From JBCCFC01 sp965213595 (lineage in GTDB: Bacteria > Chloroflexota > Anaerolineae > Caldilineales > Caldilineaceae), in the NCBI GenBank assembly GCA_965213595.1, contig CBDBZO010000004.1, forward strand, positions 620,001 through 684,000: 64,000 nt of DNA, given 5' to 3'. Positions 47,203 to 55,218 of the stretch are shown in pieces. The notes under the pieces are model-generated. The model did not search any database, was not told the origin of the DNA, and worked only from the letters and a program-made list of their open reading frames with translations. Position numbers and translations under genes: made by a program. Each line of letters starts with the position of its first letter. Within the stretch, counting starts at the first letter, position 1.

Positions 47203-49152
47203 ATGACCAATCAAAACATCCTCGTCGGCGTAGCCTGGCCTTACGTTAACGGCGAAAAACATATTGGGCAGATTGCCGGAGCCTACCTGCCGCCGGATAT
47301 TTTTGCGCGCTACCAGCGCCTGGCCGGCAACGAGGTGCTGATGGTCAGCGGCTCGGATACGCACGGCACGCCGATCACGCTGCAGGCCGAGAAGGAGGGC
47401 GTTGCGCCGGAGGAGATCATCCGCAAGTACCACCGGATGTTTGTCGACGGCTGCCTCGCCATGGGGTTGACCTTTGACCTCTACACCCACACCGACACGC
47501 AAAATCACTGGGACGTGACGCAGCAGATGTTTTTGACGCACCTGGAAAACGGGTACGTCTACCAGGACGTGCAGCAGCAGCTCTTTGACCCAGAGGCCAA
47601 TCGCTTCCTGGCCGACCGCTACGTCGAGGGCACGTGCCCCGTTTGCGGCTTCGAGGATGCGCGCGGCGATCAGTGCGACAACTGCGGCTCGCTCTACGAC
47701 GCGCTCGAACTGAAAAATCCGCGCTCGAAGATCACGGGCAACACCGATTTAGAAGTGCGCGAGACCGAGCACTTCTTTCTCGACATGGCCAAGATGAACG
47801 AGCCGCTGATCGCCTACCTGGCCGACAAGGAGCACTGGCGGCCCAACGTGCGCAACTTCACCCGTGGCCAGCTCGATCTGCGCGAGCTGCGCGGCCGCCC
47901 CATTACGCGCGACATCGACTGGGGCGTGACGATTCCGCTGGAGGGTTACGATAGCAAGCGCATCTACGTCTGGTACGACGCGGTGATCGGCTACCTGAGC
48001 GCAGCCATCGAGTGGGGTGCGCTGCGGGGTGACGAAGAGCAGAGCGCGTGGCGGCGGTGGTGGGACGCGACGGTCAATCCCAATGCGCGCATCTACAACT
48101 TTATCGGCAAGGACAACATTCCCTTTCACACGATCATCTGGCCCGGCATGTTGATCGGCTACAACGAAGGTAGCGAAGAGTTGAACCTGCCCTACGACGT
48201 ACCGGCCAACGAATATCTCAACCTCGGCGGCTCGCAGTTTAGCACCAGCCGCGGTAACGTCATCGGCTTCAACACGGTGCTCGAAGAGTACCAGCCCGAC
48301 GCGTGGCGCTACGTGCTCACGGCGCTCGCGCCGGAGACTTCGGACGTGGAGTTTACGTGGGATGATTTCCGCGACCGCGTCAACAACGAGCTGGTGGCGA
48401 ACTGGGGCAACCTCGTCAACCGCGTGCTCGGCTTTGCCTACAAGCGCTTTGAGGGACAGGTTCCCGCGCCGGGCGAACTCGACGAAGTCGACCGGGCGCT
48501 GCTGGACGAAATTCGCGCGGGCTTTGACAGCGTCGGTGCGCTTTACGATGCGGTCAAGCTCAAGGCGGCGCTAACAGAAGTGCGTCGGCTGAGCCAGCGC
48601 GTCAACCAGTACCTGAGCGACCAAGCGCCCTGGAAGTCGATTAAGGAGGATCCGCAGGCCGCGGCCACGGCGGTCTACGTCGCGCTACAGGCCATCGACT
48701 GGCTCAAAATTATGTGGTCGCCGATTTTGCCACACAGCAGCGAGCAGCTGCACGCGCTGCTCGGCTACGACCAGCCGCTCTTTGGGCGGCAGTACACCGA
48801 GCGGGTCGAGGACGCGCGGGGCGAGCATCTGGTGCTGCGCTATGATGGCAGCGAAGCGTCGGGTCGCTGGCGGCGGGGGAGCTGTCGGCGGGGCAGGCGC
48901 TGCAGTCGCCGAGCGCGCTCTTCGTCAAGCTGGAGGATGAGGAATAGAACCTTTCGCTCGACTAAAGGTGGGGCAAGTTTATGTCCGAAATTTCACGCTT
49001 CTACGGCATTATCATCCGCATGTACCCGGAGCGTGGCGAACGCCATCACTTGCCCCATTTTCATGCATATTACCAAGAGAATTCTGTCAGCTACTCAATT
49101 GAAACAGTTGAGGCAATCTCTGGTGAGCTACCGAGACGGCAGCGTCGCCTGA
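47203..49152 (+). CDS. metG: Methionyl-tRNA synthetase with frameshifted C-terminus
   Basis: Charges tRNA-Met with methionine. The Rossmann fold has PYVNGEKHIGQIAGAY (HIGH motif as HIGQ), DTHGTPI, a zinc knuckle CPVCGFEDARGDQCDNCG near residue 145, and FSTSRGNVI near residue 345 in place of KMSKS. The anticodon domain follows (ANWGNLVNRVLGFAYKRFEG). After SGRWR (about 48870) the frame is wrong: the continuation expected for the family (AGELSAGQALQSPSALFVKLEDEE) is in another frame and ends at TAG 48945-48947. As read, the protein runs on for about 65 Arg- and Ser-rich residues into the next gene and ends at 49152. One missing G in a G/C run near 48875 would explain it. Confidence 0.9.
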   Translation: MTNQNILVGVAWPYVNGEKHIGQIAGAYLPPDIFARYQRLAGNEVLMVSGSDTHGTPITLQAEKEGVAPEEIIRKYHRMFVDGCLAMGLTFDLYTHTDTQNHWDVTQQMFLTHLENGYVYQDVQQQLFDPEANRFLADRYVEGTCPVCGFEDARGDQCDNCGSLYDALELKNPRSKITGNTDLEVRETEHFFLDMAKMNEPLIAYLADKEHWRPNVRNFTRGQLDLRELRGRPITRDIDWGVTIPLEGYDSKRIYVWYDAVIGYLSAAIEWGALRGDEEQSAWRRWWDATVNPNARIYNFIGKDNIPFHTIIWPGMLIGYNEGSEELNLPYDVPANEYLNLGGSQFSTSRGNVIGFNTVLEEYQPDAWRYVLTALAPETSDVEFTWDDFRDRVNNELVANWGNLVNRVLGFAYKRFEGQVPAPGELDEVDRALLDEIRAGFDSVGALYDAVKLKAALTEVRRLSQRVNQYLSDQAPWKSIKEDPQAAATAVYVALQAIDWLKIMWSPILPHSSEQLHALLGYDQPLFGRQYTERVEDARGEHLVLRYDGSEASGRWRRGSCRRGRRCSRRARSSSSWRMRNRTFRSTKGGASLCPKFHASTALSSACTRSVANAITCPIFMHITKRILSATQLKQLRQSLVSYRDGSVA

Positions 49153-49250
49153 TCGAAGCCTGAGTTGAATTACATCGAGATGAGATCGAAGAGAATTGGC
49201 GCCGCATGTATAGTGGTCAATCGCCGAGAAAGATTGAGCCGCTGCGCTAA
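48981..49250 (+). pseudogene. DUF4160 protein gene with in-frame TGA
   Basis: Product matches DUF4160: SEISRFYGIIIRMYPERGERHHLPHFHAYYQENSVSY and so on, with the conserved HFHAYY. At codon 61 (49161-49163) a TGA interrupts it, exactly where the family has Trp (E-W/A-ELHRDE); after it the same frame continues as VELHRDEIEENWRRMYSG and KIEPLR to TAA 49248-49250. So a TGG-to-TGA change has truncated it, or the codon is misread in the sequence. A DUF2442 gene follows after ten bases, the usual pairing of these small families, which may behave as a toxin-antitoxin-like unit. The gene begins inside the metG run-on. Confidence 0.75.
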
Positions 49251-49260
49251 AGGAGAAACT

Positions 49261-49569
49261 ATGCAACGTTACGAACACCCAATCTTCTACGTCGAAGCAT
49301 TTGAAATCGTTGGTCCACATACGCTACATATTGAATTTGACGACGGTTCAGAACAGGTTGTTAATTTGGAGCCAGTTTTGCGTGGTGAACTGCTGGGACC
49401 CCTCCACGACTTGACCATCTTCAATCAAGTGCGGCTCGACCCCGAAATTCGCAATCTGGTCTGGCCCAACGATGCTGCCTTTGATCCAGAAACGCTACGA
49501 AATTGGCCGCGCTACAAAGACGAATTTATCAGAATGGCCCAAAGCTGGGAAGCCGTCGCGGCGGATTAA
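49261..49569 (+). CDS. DUF2442 protein
   Basis: 102 aa. Typical DUF2442 organisation: EAFEIVGPHTLHIEFDDGSEQVVNLEPVL, then FNQVRLDPEIRNLVWPNDAAFDPETLRNW, where the WPN-D-A segment is the family mark. AAGGAG lies five bases before ATG 49261, giving a better start than 49165. Function unknown; in many genomes it follows DUF4160, as here, and such pairs are often moved around. The last codons and the stop lie in the left arm of a 20-bp hairpin. Confidence 0.85.
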   Translation: MQRYEHPIFYVEAFEIVGPHTLHIEFDDGSEQVVNLEPVLRGELLGPLHDLTIFNQVRLDPEIRNLVWPNDAAFDPETLRNWPRYKDEFIRMAQSWEAVAAD

Positions 49570-49591
49570 GGCGCCGCGACGGCTTCCCAGC
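49544..49591. terminator. Perfect 20-bp hairpin spanning the DUF2442 stop
   Basis: 49544-49563 and 49572-49591 are exact inverted copies (GCTGGGAAGCCGTCGCGGCG and complement) around an eight-base loop containing the TAA. It is followed by CAAAATCC and then a dispersed CCGCGTTCATCCGCG repeat (about 49596-49635). Confidence 0.65.
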
Positions 49592-49650
49592 CAAAATCCG
49601 CGTAAATCCGCGTTCATCCGCGGCCAAACTTTCTTGAGTATTTCACCCTA

Positions 49651-50253
49651 ATGGCTAATTCCATCCGCATTGGCAAAATCGTCAAATCCAACACCCACGT
49701 CGACTACGTCTGCCAGATCGACGCGCCCGGCGAAAGCGACGGGCCGCTGCCGGAGCCAACCGATTTTTCGTTTGGCACCTTCGCCGCGATTCAGCTGGAG
49801 AACGGCAACCAGCTCGTCGGCGTGATTTACAACACGCTGCTCGTTAACCCGGACTTTGGCAACATGGGGCCGCGGCTCAGCCCCTCGGCGGAGCTGGAAG
49901 TCTTTGCGCCGGACTATCTGGCGGAGACGGCGACGCTGGTCGGCCTCATCGCCGTTGGCTGGATCGATACGGCAGGCGCACACCACCAGGGCGTGCCGGT
50001 GCTGGCGGGCACGGTCAACAACGCCGTCTATCGGCTGGACGACGACGCCCTGCGCGTCTTCCACTGCACGCCGGATGGTCGCCCACGGCTGACGTACATG
50101 CCGCTGCTGCTGGCGCAAAACAATCCGCTCGTGCCCACACTGCTGATGAACATCCTCGACACGCTGAGCGATTTGTTCCCGGCGCAGCGCGATTCGCTGG
50201 GCGTCATGCGCAACAATCTGGCGTGGAAGAGCATCGTGCAGCCGACGGGGTAG
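49651..50253 (+). CDS. Conserved-looking hypothetical protein, possibly HAS-barrel-like
   Basis: 200 aa without signal or membrane helix. The N-terminal half is beta-rich: SIRIGKIVKSNTHVDYVCQID, FGTFAAIQLENGNQLVGVIYNTLL, a pattern reminiscent of the HAS barrel at the N-terminus of HerA/ATP-synthase-type ATPases (a conserved VG-IVKS strand, F-AI and VGVIYN). The C-terminal half is helical (LLLAQNNPLVPTLLMNILDTLSDL). No catalytic motif is seen. It starts just after a repeat and is convergent with the aldo-keto reductase gene. The HAS assignment is a weak inference. Confidence 0.55.
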   Translation: MANSIRIGKIVKSNTHVDYVCQIDAPGESDGPLPEPTDFSFGTFAAIQLENGNQLVGVIYNTLLVNPDFGNMGPRLSPSAELEVFAPDYLAETATLVGLIAVGWIDTAGAHHQGVPVLAGTVNNAVYRLDDDALRVFHCTPDGRPRLTYMPLLLAQNNPLVPTLLMNILDTLSDLFPAQRDSLGVMRNNLAWKSIVQPTG

Positions 50254-50257
50254 GCAA

Positions 50258-51277
50258 TTACGCCCCCAACGACGGCATCTCCACCGCCTGATCGCGCCGC
50301 TGATCCATCCCCGCCTCCATCGACAGCGGATAGCGCGGCGGCAGGTGCGAGACGTCGTTGAGCCGCGCCAGCGCCTCCGCCGGCAGCGACCAACTCCCCG
50401 CATCGAAATTATCGCGCGCGTGCTCCAGCGTGCGCGCGCCGACAATCGCGCTGCTGACCATCGGCTGCTCCAGCACCCAGCGCAGCGCGACCTGCGCGGG
50501 CGAGCGGCCCAACTTCTCGGCCACCTCCAGCAGCGCGGCCAGCGATTCATCCGCATTCTCCGCAAAATATTGGGACGGGTAGGCCCACCCCTCGTCCGAG
50601 CGCGTGCCCTCGACGGTGCGCTCGCCGGGCTGATATTTTCCGGTGAGGAAGCCGCCGCCCAGCGGGCTCCACGCCACGATGCCCAGCCCCTTTAATTCAC
50701 AGACCGGCACAATCTCCTGCTCGATGTCGCGCACGACGAGGCTGTACTGGGGCTGGTAGGCCACGAAGCGCGCCCAGTCCTTGCTCTCGCTGATCCACAT
50801 GGCCTCCATCAGCCGCCACGCCTCGTAGTTGCTGCACGCAATGTAGCGCACCTTGCCCTGGCGCACGAGATCGTCCAGCGCGCGCAGCATTTCGTCCAGC
50901 GGCGTCTGCACGTCCACGTGGTGGATGTAGTACAGGTCGACGTAGTCCGTCTGCAACCGGCGCAGGCTCTCCTCGATGGCCTGGAAAATGTGCACGCGCG
51001 ACATGCCCGAATCGTTGGGCCCTTTGCCCATCGGATTGAAAAACTTGGTGGCGATCACCGCGTCGCGCCGCCGGTTTTTGAGCGCCTTGCCCAAGATCGT
51101 TTCGGACTGCGTGGCGGCATAGGCGTTGGCCGTGTCGAAAAAGTTGATGCCCGCGTCGAAGGCCAGATCGACCATCTGCTTTGATTCCGCCTCGTCCGTG
51201 CCGTGGCCAAAGGTCATCGTGCCCAGGCAAATTTCCGAGACCTTGAGGCCGCTGCGGCCCATGCGTCGGTATTCCAT
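50258..51277 (-). CDS. Aldo/keto reductase
   Basis: 339-aa NADPH-dependent TIM-barrel oxidoreductase. Catalytic tetrad regions: GINFFDTANAYA (Asp and Tyr), AVIATKFFNP (Lys) and DLYYIHHVD (His). Phosphate-binding SSAIVGARTLEHARDN sits near the C-terminus. It resembles the AKR11/12 group (YMGLSGLKV-type start MEYRRMGRSGLKVSEICLG). AAGGAG lies seven bases upstream of ATG 51277. It is in the same direction as an epimerase gene upstream but separated by a repeat. Confidence 0.92.
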   Translation of the reverse strand: MEYRRMGRSGLKVSEICLGTMTFGHGTDEAESKQMVDLAFDAGINFFDTANAYAATQSETILGKALKNRRRDAVIATKFFNPMGKGPNDSGMSRVHIFQAIEESLRRLQTDYVDLYYIHHVDVQTPLDEMLRALDDLVRQGKVRYIACSNYEAWRLMEAMWISESKDWARFVAYQPQYSLVVRDIEQEIVPVCELKGLGIVAWSPLGGGFLTGKYQPGERTVEGTRSDEGWAYPSQYFAENADESLAALLEVAEKLGRSPAQVALRWVLEQPMVSSAIVGARTLEHARDNFDAGSWSLPAEALARLNDVSHLPPRYPLSMEAGMDQRRDQAVEMPSLGA

Positions 51278-51296
51278 CGTGTGCTCCTTTGTTCAG

Positions 51297-51384
51297 AAAT
51301 TAATCCACGAAGGGCACAAAGAGCACGAAGGGAAGAACGTCGACGTTCTGCCTTCGTGTTTCTTCGTGCTCTTTGTGGATCGCT
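51297..51384. repeat. Inverted repeat (CACGAAG / CTTCGTG family)
   Basis: AATTAATCCACGAAGGGCAC plus AAAGAGCACGAAG (about 51298-51331) pair with CTTCGTGCTCTTTGTGGAT (about 51363-51381). Lies between the aldo/keto reductase and epimerase genes. Confidence 0.75.
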
Positions 51385-52116
51385 TTAATTTGCTCGCCGC
51401 CACATCATCGAAATGTCGTCCTTCGGCTCGAAGCCCAAAATACGCTGCGCTTTGTCGTTGCGGAAGACGCCGTGGGGCATGTTCGTAAAGATGTTGAAAA
51501 TTTCACACTTGGAGGGCAAGCTGCCCAGCTCAATGTCGAGGCCAAGCGGGAAGATTTCGGCGGCGTTTTGCCACGAGATCGCAAAGGGCGCGTGGCGCTG
51601 GCCCGGCTCGACCTCGCTTGGCTCGCGGAAGTGGTAGAACAAATAGGTCTGCACAACCACGTCGTGGTGCTCCGTATAGATGCGGCAGATTTCCTGGCCG
51701 AGCGATTTGCTGAGCGCATACAGATTCGTGCCGGGCTGCGGCGGCACGTCCGGCGAGATGGCGTAATCGAAGTGCTCGTACGTTGGCCCGGCGACGGTGA
51801 AGTGCGGGCCGGTGTTGATGACGCGGCGGATGCCGTGCGCCACGGCGGCCCGCATTACGTTGAGGCAGCCCAGCGTGTTTACATCGAACGCGAGCTGCCG
51901 ATCCTGCCGCACGACGGAGAGGTTGATGATGGCGTCCATGCCCGCCGCAGCCTGCATCACCGCGTCGCCGTCGGCCACGTCCACCTCGCGAAATTCACCG
52001 CGAAAGTCCAAGTCAAGCGGCTGCACATCGGTGACGCGGAGATCGTAATCATTTTCCAAAACGGGCACAACGTGTGGGCCGAGCATCCCGGCCCCGCCGA
52101 GGATTAAAACATTCAT
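51385..52116 (-). CDS. NAD-dependent epimerase/dehydratase family protein
   Basis: 243-aa extended-SDR-like protein. Cofactor loop GGAGMLG, Asp in VTDVQPLDLD after the second strand, DAIINLSVVRQ, and the catalytic-type Y-x3-K as LYALSKSLGQE. The chain is shorter than typical UDP-sugar epimerases (about 310 aa), with little of the C-terminal substrate domain. Substrate unknown. ATG 52116 lies close to a composite repeat (52135-52349), whose left arm ends about 20 bases upstream. A related, weaker NAD-binding protein is encoded beyond the repeat. Confidence 0.85.
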   Translation of the reverse strand: MNVLILGGAGMLGPHVVPVLENDYDLRVTDVQPLDLDFRGEFREVDVADGDAVMQAAAGMDAIINLSVVRQDRQLAFDVNTLGCLNVMRAAVAHGIRRVINTGPHFTVAGPTYEHFDYAISPDVPPQPGTNLYALSKSLGQEICRIYTEHHDVVVQTYLFYHFREPSEVEPGQRHAPFAISWQNAAEIFPLGLDIELGSLPSKCEIFNIFTNMPHGVFRNDKAQRILGFEPKDDISMMWRRAN

Positions 52117-52134
52117 AGTTCGTAAGTCCTAAAA

Positions 52135-52349
52135 TTTTAACGCGGAGGCGCGGAGGCGCAAGGAGAAAGTGGTGTATATCATTTCGTTCGGCAACGGTCG
52201 CCCATGCGACACCGTAGGGAGAAATCTGTTTGCAGCCAACGACTACATTTGGATTAGCGCAGTCGGCTCGTTTACGACCAAGAGATTTCTCGCATTCGCT
52301 CGAAATGACAATTTGCATCCTTCGCGCCTCTGCGCCTCCGCGTTAATTA
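52135..52349. repeat. Composite nested inverted repeat
   Basis: Outer arms 52135-52165 (TTTTAACGCGGAGGCGCGGAG...) and 52319-52349 (TTCGCGCCTCTGCGCCTCCGCGTTAATT). Inner arms about 52178-52228 (CATTTCGTTCGG...AGGGAGAAATCTG) and 52282-52312 (AGAGATTTCTCGCATTCGCTCGAAATGAC). Same order of families as at 11.44 and 16.65 kb. Confidence 0.8.
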
Positions 52350-52954
52350 GGTTGATAATCGAGCAGCGATTTTGCCTTCTCGATGGGAAAGCGCGGGTTG
52401 TCGACCTCCGGCGCCAAGTGGAAGATCGACCAGCGCAGTGCATCGTCCTGCTGCAAATAGCGCAACGCGCGCTCGACGGCGTGGGCCACCGCCGCCTCGT
52501 CGACCTCGCCGACGCGCAGCACGGCCACGGCAAGCTTGTGCTCGCGGGCGAACTCGCGGGCGGTATACTCGGCGAGGTGCGCCGCAAGCAGAGAGGGCTC
52601 CGTGGTGGGCAGCGGGCGAAAGCGCTCGTCGACGCGGTAGGCGGGATCGTAGGCGTCCAGCAGGTCGAGCGTGCTGAGGAGCACGACGCGCGGCACGCCC
52701 GCCTCGCTGCCCTCGTCGCTAAGAGCGCGCAGCAGGTTGTACGTTTGCCGCGTAGCAAAATCAACCGCGGCGTGCTCGTCTTCAAAAGTGAGCGGCGCGA
52801 TGGGGTGAACAAGCGCGTCTATTCCCTCGACGAGCACGTCTGTTGTCTCGTCGTGTGGAAAGGGGGGCGTGGCGCGGTGAATGGTGTGGGCAGTCGAAAG
52901 TGAATCGGCCAGCGGTTGAGCAAGTGGCGAAGCGGTGGTGAGCAATAGATTCAT
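52343..52954 (-). CDS. NAD(P)-binding, epimerase-like protein
   Basis: 203 aa. Looks like a degenerate extended SDR: an N-terminal strand-loop (MNLLLTTASPLAQPL) that lacks the full GxxGxxG, LVHPIAPL, then VDFATRQTYNLLRALSDEG, VPRVVLLSTLDLLDAY (strand with catalytic-type Ser) and EYTAREFAREHKLAVAVLRVGEV. Y-x3-K is not evident (AEYTAREF). The C-terminus (FPIEKAKSLLDYQPN) matches the ending of NAD-epimerases (K-LGY-P). It may bind NAD without the usual chemistry. It is transcribed toward the epimerase gene at 52116 with a composite repeat between. Confidence 0.65.
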   Translation of the reverse strand: MNLLLTTASPLAQPLADSLSTAHTIHRATPPFPHDETTDVLVEGIDALVHPIAPLTFEDEHAAVDFATRQTYNLLRALSDEGSEAGVPRVVLLSTLDLLDAYDPAYRVDERFRPLPTTEPSLLAAHLAEYTAREFAREHKLAVAVLRVGEVDEAAVAHAVERALRYLQQDDALRWSIFHLAPEVDNPRFPIEKAKSLLDYQPN

Positions 52955-53084
52955 GGCTGAAGAGTTAGCATGATGGATAAAAGTGGAAGACCTGTCGCGT
53001 ATTGTAGCGCAAACGCTTTGCGTGCGCTAGGCGCGTGAATCGGCTTAGGCCAATCCAAGGAAATAAACATACCGGTTGGGGTCA

Positions 53085-53180
53085 ACGCCTCACCTCCCCC
53101 AACCCCCTCCTCTCCACGCGTGGAGAGGAGGGGACTATCCCGTCGCCTCGTTAACCAAGCGACAGCGAGGGGGTGGTGAG
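53085..53180. repeat. GC-rich repeat with a perfect 30-bp palindrome
   Basis: 53104-53133 (CCCCTCCTCTCCACG and its exact reverse complement), flanked by CTCACCTCCCCCAAC and GAGGGGGTGGTGAGG arms. The 270-base gap 52955-53225 holds no gene. Confidence 0.8.
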
Positions 53181-53225
53181 GCAGAAGCGTGACCGCTCTG
53201 GTATAGTTTACTCCTTGGCATAGTC

Positions 53226-54344
53226 TTACTCCTCTTCACGCGCCCGCGACTCGCGATCGGCGTCGACCTCCGTCTGCTCCTCCGCCCGCACCTCGATCTC
53301 GCGGTCGCCAAGCATGTCCTCGACGTAGATCATCTGCACCGCTACCAGCAGCACCGCCGCGATGGGGCTGGCAAGCAGCACGCCCAGCACGCCAAAAATG
53401 ATGCCGAAGGCCACTTGCGCCAAGATGGTGAGCACCGGCGGCAGGTCGACGGCGCGCTTTTGGATCACGGGCGTGAGGAAGTAGCTTTCGACAAACTGAA
53501 TGCCCACGTAGAGCAGGAAGACGTAGAGCGCCTGCTGTGGGCTGATAGTCAACGCGACCAGCACGGGCGGGATGTAGGAAGCAATGACGCCGACGATGGG
53601 CACAAACGAGAGCAGCCCGGTTAGCACGCCCAATACTAGGGCCAGCGGAATATCCAGCAGCCACAGACCGGCAATGGATAGCCCACCCACAATCAGGACC
53701 GACGCGCCGCGCGCAATCAAAAACCAGCGCAGCGTGTAGCCCAGCGCGTAGAAAATTTCGCGTGCCCGATCGCGGCGATGTGTGGGCACAAGCCGCACCA
53801 TGCCATTGACGTAAGATTCTGGACTGATGGCGAGGTAGACGCCAACGAAGAGAATGATCAGCAGGTTGGTCAAGCCGTTGAGCGCGGTCGAGAAGACGCC
53901 CGTGACGCGGCTCAGAATGCCCGGCCCGCGCTGGATCAGCGACTCGGCCCCGGGCATCTGATCGCGAACCGTCGCCCACGACCAGGGCAGCTGTCGGTTG
54001 ACAAAGCTGCGCACCTGCTCCAGCGACAGGTCGATGCTGTCGATCAGCACCTGGCTCTGGCCGGCAATGGCCGGCGCCATCCACCAGACCATGCTTACCA
54101 GCCCCAGCAGAGCCAACAGCGCGATAATCGCCAGCGCCAGCCCGTAAGGCAGCGGCGTGTGGTTGGCCACCCAGCGGCTGGTGGAGGCCAGCGCCACGGC
54201 GACGAGCACCCCGGCAAACGCCAGCAGCAGCACGTCTACCGTCTGCCAGATCAGCAGCAGCAGCAGCGCGACCGCCACCACCAGGCCGATCACCGTAAGC
54301 GTGCGTCGCGTAAAGGGGGAGAAGAAGTGCCGTTCGGTTTGCAT
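53226..54344 (-). CDS. AI-2E family transporter (PerM/TqsA-like)
   Basis: 372-aa integral membrane protein with about eight helices: LTVIGLVVAVALLLLLIWQTVDVLLLAFAG at the start, then GLALAIIALLALLGLVSMVW, a long soluble helical loop (DSIDLSLEQVRSFVNRQLPW), LLIILFVGVYLAISPESYV (family segment) and the late LGVLTGLLSFVPIVGVIASYIPP, with the family-typical G-LSF-P-G. Members export small molecules or ions; the AI-2 name comes from TqsA. The acidic tail (EVRAEEQTEVDADRESRAREEE) is probably cytoplasmic and disordered. Monocistronic. Confidence 0.92.
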   Translation of the reverse strand: MQTERHFFSPFTRRTLTVIGLVVAVALLLLLIWQTVDVLLLAFAGVLVAVALASTSRWVANHTPLPYGLALAIIALLALLGLVSMVWWMAPAIAGQSQVLIDSIDLSLEQVRSFVNRQLPWSWATVRDQMPGAESLIQRGPGILSRVTGVFSTALNGLTNLLIILFVGVYLAISPESYVNGMVRLVPTHRRDRAREIFYALGYTLRWFLIARGASVLIVGGLSIAGLWLLDIPLALVLGVLTGLLSFVPIVGVIASYIPPVLVALTISPQQALYVFLLYVGIQFVESYFLTPVIQKRAVDLPPVLTILAQVAFGIIFGVLGVLLASPIAAVLLVAVQMIYVEDMLGDREIEVRAEEQTEVDADRESRAREEE

Positions 54345-54491
54345 AAATCTACTTGTTGTTTGATGAGTATCAATAACTTAGCGCAGCCTACAAGCATAAC
54401 TTGTACTTTCCATTACAGGGCGGCTGACTCTCTATCCGAACGTATGTCCAACCTTTGTATCCGCTCTCACCGGAACCATCGACAGGCAATT

Positions 54492-54519
54492 TTGCAGACG
54501 GCCCAGCGCGGGCGATAAT
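54492..54519 (+). promoter_or_regulatory. Promoter candidate for the SCP2-like gene
   Basis: TTGCAG (54492-54497), 16 bases, GATAAT (54514-54519), about 22 bases before GTG 54542. Confidence 0.4.
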
Positions 54520-54541
54520 ACGATTTACTCATCAACCACCC

Positions 54542-54982
54542 GTGGCCCAACGTCTTCACATCTACTTTTACATGCCCGTTTTCCAATCCGCTGGCCAACT
54601 GCGCGACGTGCTGCACGATGTCTTCACCGCGCTGCAGAACGTGCCCAACACCATTGACACCTTTACGCGCAGCAATCTTGTGATCCGCATCCATCTGCAC
54701 GCGCCCAATTTGGAGGTGCTGCTGGACGGCCGCCAGCCGCCGCTGGAGGTCTTCTACGGCGACACGCCCGGCGACGCCAACCTCACGGCCTCGCTGACGG
54801 CCGATCTGCTGCACGACATCTGGCTGGGCCAAACGAGCGCGCGCCAGGCCTTCTTCAGCGGGCAAATCCAAACGCAGGGCAACCTCATGCGCGCCGTCCC
54901 CCTGCTGGATTTATTTCGCGCCGCCGAGGATGTCTACCCGCCGATTGCGGCGAAGTACGGGCTGCTTGACGAGCCGCTGTAA
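54542..54982 (+). CDS. SCP2 sterol-carrier-domain-like protein
   Basis: About 146 aa, cytoplasmic. The sequence resembles a stand-alone SCP2 fold: NTIDTFTRSNLVIRIHLHAPNLEVLLDGRQPPLEVFYG (strands with the usual D-R-P turn), then DANLTASLTADLLHDIWLGQTSARQAFFSGQIQTQGNLMRAVPLLDLF, which matches the SCP2 helix-strand with F-sG-I-v-GN. Such domains bind lipids or acyl chains. GTG 54542 is chosen because it lies downstream of a promoter-like sequence; ATG 54572 is also possible. No partner gene is adjacent. Confidence 0.7.
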   Translation: MAQRLHIYFYMPVFQSAGQLRDVLHDVFTALQNVPNTIDTFTRSNLVIRIHLHAPNLEVLLDGRQPPLEVFYGDTPGDANLTASLTADLLHDIWLGQTSARQAFFSGQIQTQGNLMRAVPLLDLFRAAEDVYPPIAAKYGLLDEPL

Positions 54983-54984
54983 CT

Positions 54985-55210
54985 TTTTACTGAGTATTGC
55001 GTATTGCTTACTGCTTAGGTTCCATTGACATTTGGGAATTGGCCCTCACCCCCGGCCCCTCTCCCAGGATGGGAGAGGGGAGCAGAAGGCTCCCTTCTCC
55101 CACGCGTGGGGGAAGGGTTGGGGATGGGGGCGCGGCGCACCACCCAGATTGGGGCCATCAGCGAAATGTCAACGGAACCTACTGCTTACTGCTTATTGCT
55201 TGCTGACAGC
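54985..55210. repeat. Composite nested repeat of two other families
   Basis: Outer arms: TACTGAGTATTGCGTATTGC plus TTACTGCTTAGGTTCC (54988-55023) and GGAACCTACTGCTTACTGC plus TTATTGCTTGC (about 55172-55203). Between them lies the GC-rich family (55045-55130: CTCACCCCCGGCCCCTCTCC, CAGGATGGGAGAGG, then inverse). The whole gap before the ABC-2 gene consists of this element. Confidence 0.75.
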
Positions 55211-55218
55211 TACTCATC

